DNA from: Gulosibacter massiliensis
GTDB lineage: Bacteria; Actinomycetota; Actinomycetes; Actinomycetales; Microbacteriaceae
Direction of reading: 5' to 3'
Assembly: GCA_943325745.2 (NCBI GenBank)
Contig: CALPQP020000040.1
Coordinates: 1 to 7,135, forward strand
DNA: 7,135 nt
Part shown: piece by piece, positions 6,977-7,135 of the stretch
Layout of the letters: the number at the start of each line of letters is the position of its first letter
Position numbering within the stretch: the stretch's first letter is position 1
Notes under the pieces: generated by a model
Database searches by the model: none
Told to the model about the DNA's origin: nothing
Seen by the model: the letters and a program-made list of their open reading frames with translations, nothing else
Made by a program: the position numbers and the translations under genes

Positions 6977-6993
6977 GTTCATCTGAAGTGAAC
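6977..6993. promoter_or_regulatory. Inverted repeat GTTCA-N7-TGAAC ahead of the reductase gene
   Basis: GTTCA (6977-6981) and TGAAC (6989-6993) are reverse complements spaced by seven bases. They lie right after the candidate -10 box and 27 bases before the start codon. The arms equal the outer five bases of the repeat at 6742-6763, though the spacer differs (7 against 12). Confidence 0.3.
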
Positions 6994-7006
6994 AGCAGCA
7001 TGAAAT

Positions 7007-7010
7007 GGAG
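7007..7010 (+). promoter_or_regulatory. Ribosome binding site of the divergent reductase gene
   Basis: GGAG lies ten bases before the ATG at 7021. An in-frame ATG at 7000 has no comparable site, so 7021 is preferred. Confidence 0.5.
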
Positions 7011-7020
7011 ATGCGAAGAA

Positions 7021-7135
7021 ATGAACAACGATTCGTCCCGTAAAGCACTCGTCGTGGGTGTTACTGGAATCTCAGGCCAGGTTATTGCCACTCAACTGAT
7101 GGACGCAGGGTGGGAAGTGCATGGTTTGTCGCGCC
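7021..7135 (+). CDS. SDR-family NAD(P)-binding reductase or epimerase, PRISE-like (3' truncated)
   Basis: Only the first 38 codons are in the window. They contain a clear Rossmann start: ALVVGVTGISGQVIATQL, with the extended-SDR glycine pattern GxTGxxG (G13, G16, G19), then WEVHGLSR, whose terminal Ser-Arg after the second strand is common in NADP(H)-preferring members. The wording VVGVTGISG followed by GWEVHGLSR resembles the progesterone 5-beta-reductase/iridoid-synthase-like (PRISE) branch, which reduces enones and is found in bacteria as uncharacterised SDRs. A sugar epimerase is the main alternative. An in-frame ATG at 7000 would add seven residues. The gene diverges from the importer operon and may share its regulation. 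The substrate is unknown. Confidence 0.75.
   Translation, partial: MNNDSSRKALVVGVTGISGQVIATQLMDAGWEVHGLSR

Overview
The window looks like a carbohydrate-type uptake and catabolism locus from an actinobacterium. The signs are GTG starts, a short actinobacterial-style lipoprotein signal, Shine-Dalgarno-led genes, moderate GC, and an importer whose ATPase is fused to a permease. A Microbacteriaceae-like lineage is my guess; nothing in the window proves the taxon.

Layout. Positions 1-1856 (+ strand) hold the 3' part of an EboE-type TIM-barrel protein, followed three bases later by a 3-hydroxyisobutyrate-dehydrogenase-family oxidoreductase. This pair converges on a three-gene ABC importer operon on the - strand, read from right to left: a lone permease (6721-5684), a lipoprotein substrate-binding protein (5631-4528), and an 837-residue protein joining two ATPase domains to a second permease (4433-1920). 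A 299-base intergenic region (6722-7020) separates the operon from a divergent, right-truncated NAD(P)-binding SDR reductase that begins near 7021. No RNA genes, mobile elements or CRISPR were seen.

How the genes may work together. The lipoprotein would capture a small polar ligand, probably a sugar, cyclitol or nucleoside-like compound. The two permeases would form a heterodimeric channel, and the tandem ATPase domains attached to one of them would drive import. The EboE-like barrel, the beta-hydroxyacid-dehydrogenase-like enzyme and the SDR could then isomerise, oxidise or reduce the imported compound. The substrate cannot be read from the sequence, and the link between importer and enzymes rests on proximity only.

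Regulatory structure worth noting: a strong hairpin without a U tract between the binding-protein gene and the ATPase-permease gene, well-placed Shine-Dalgarno sites for all three importer genes, and several inverted repeats in the divergent intergenic region. Two of these repeats share GTTCA/TGAAC arms and sit near the two divergent starts.
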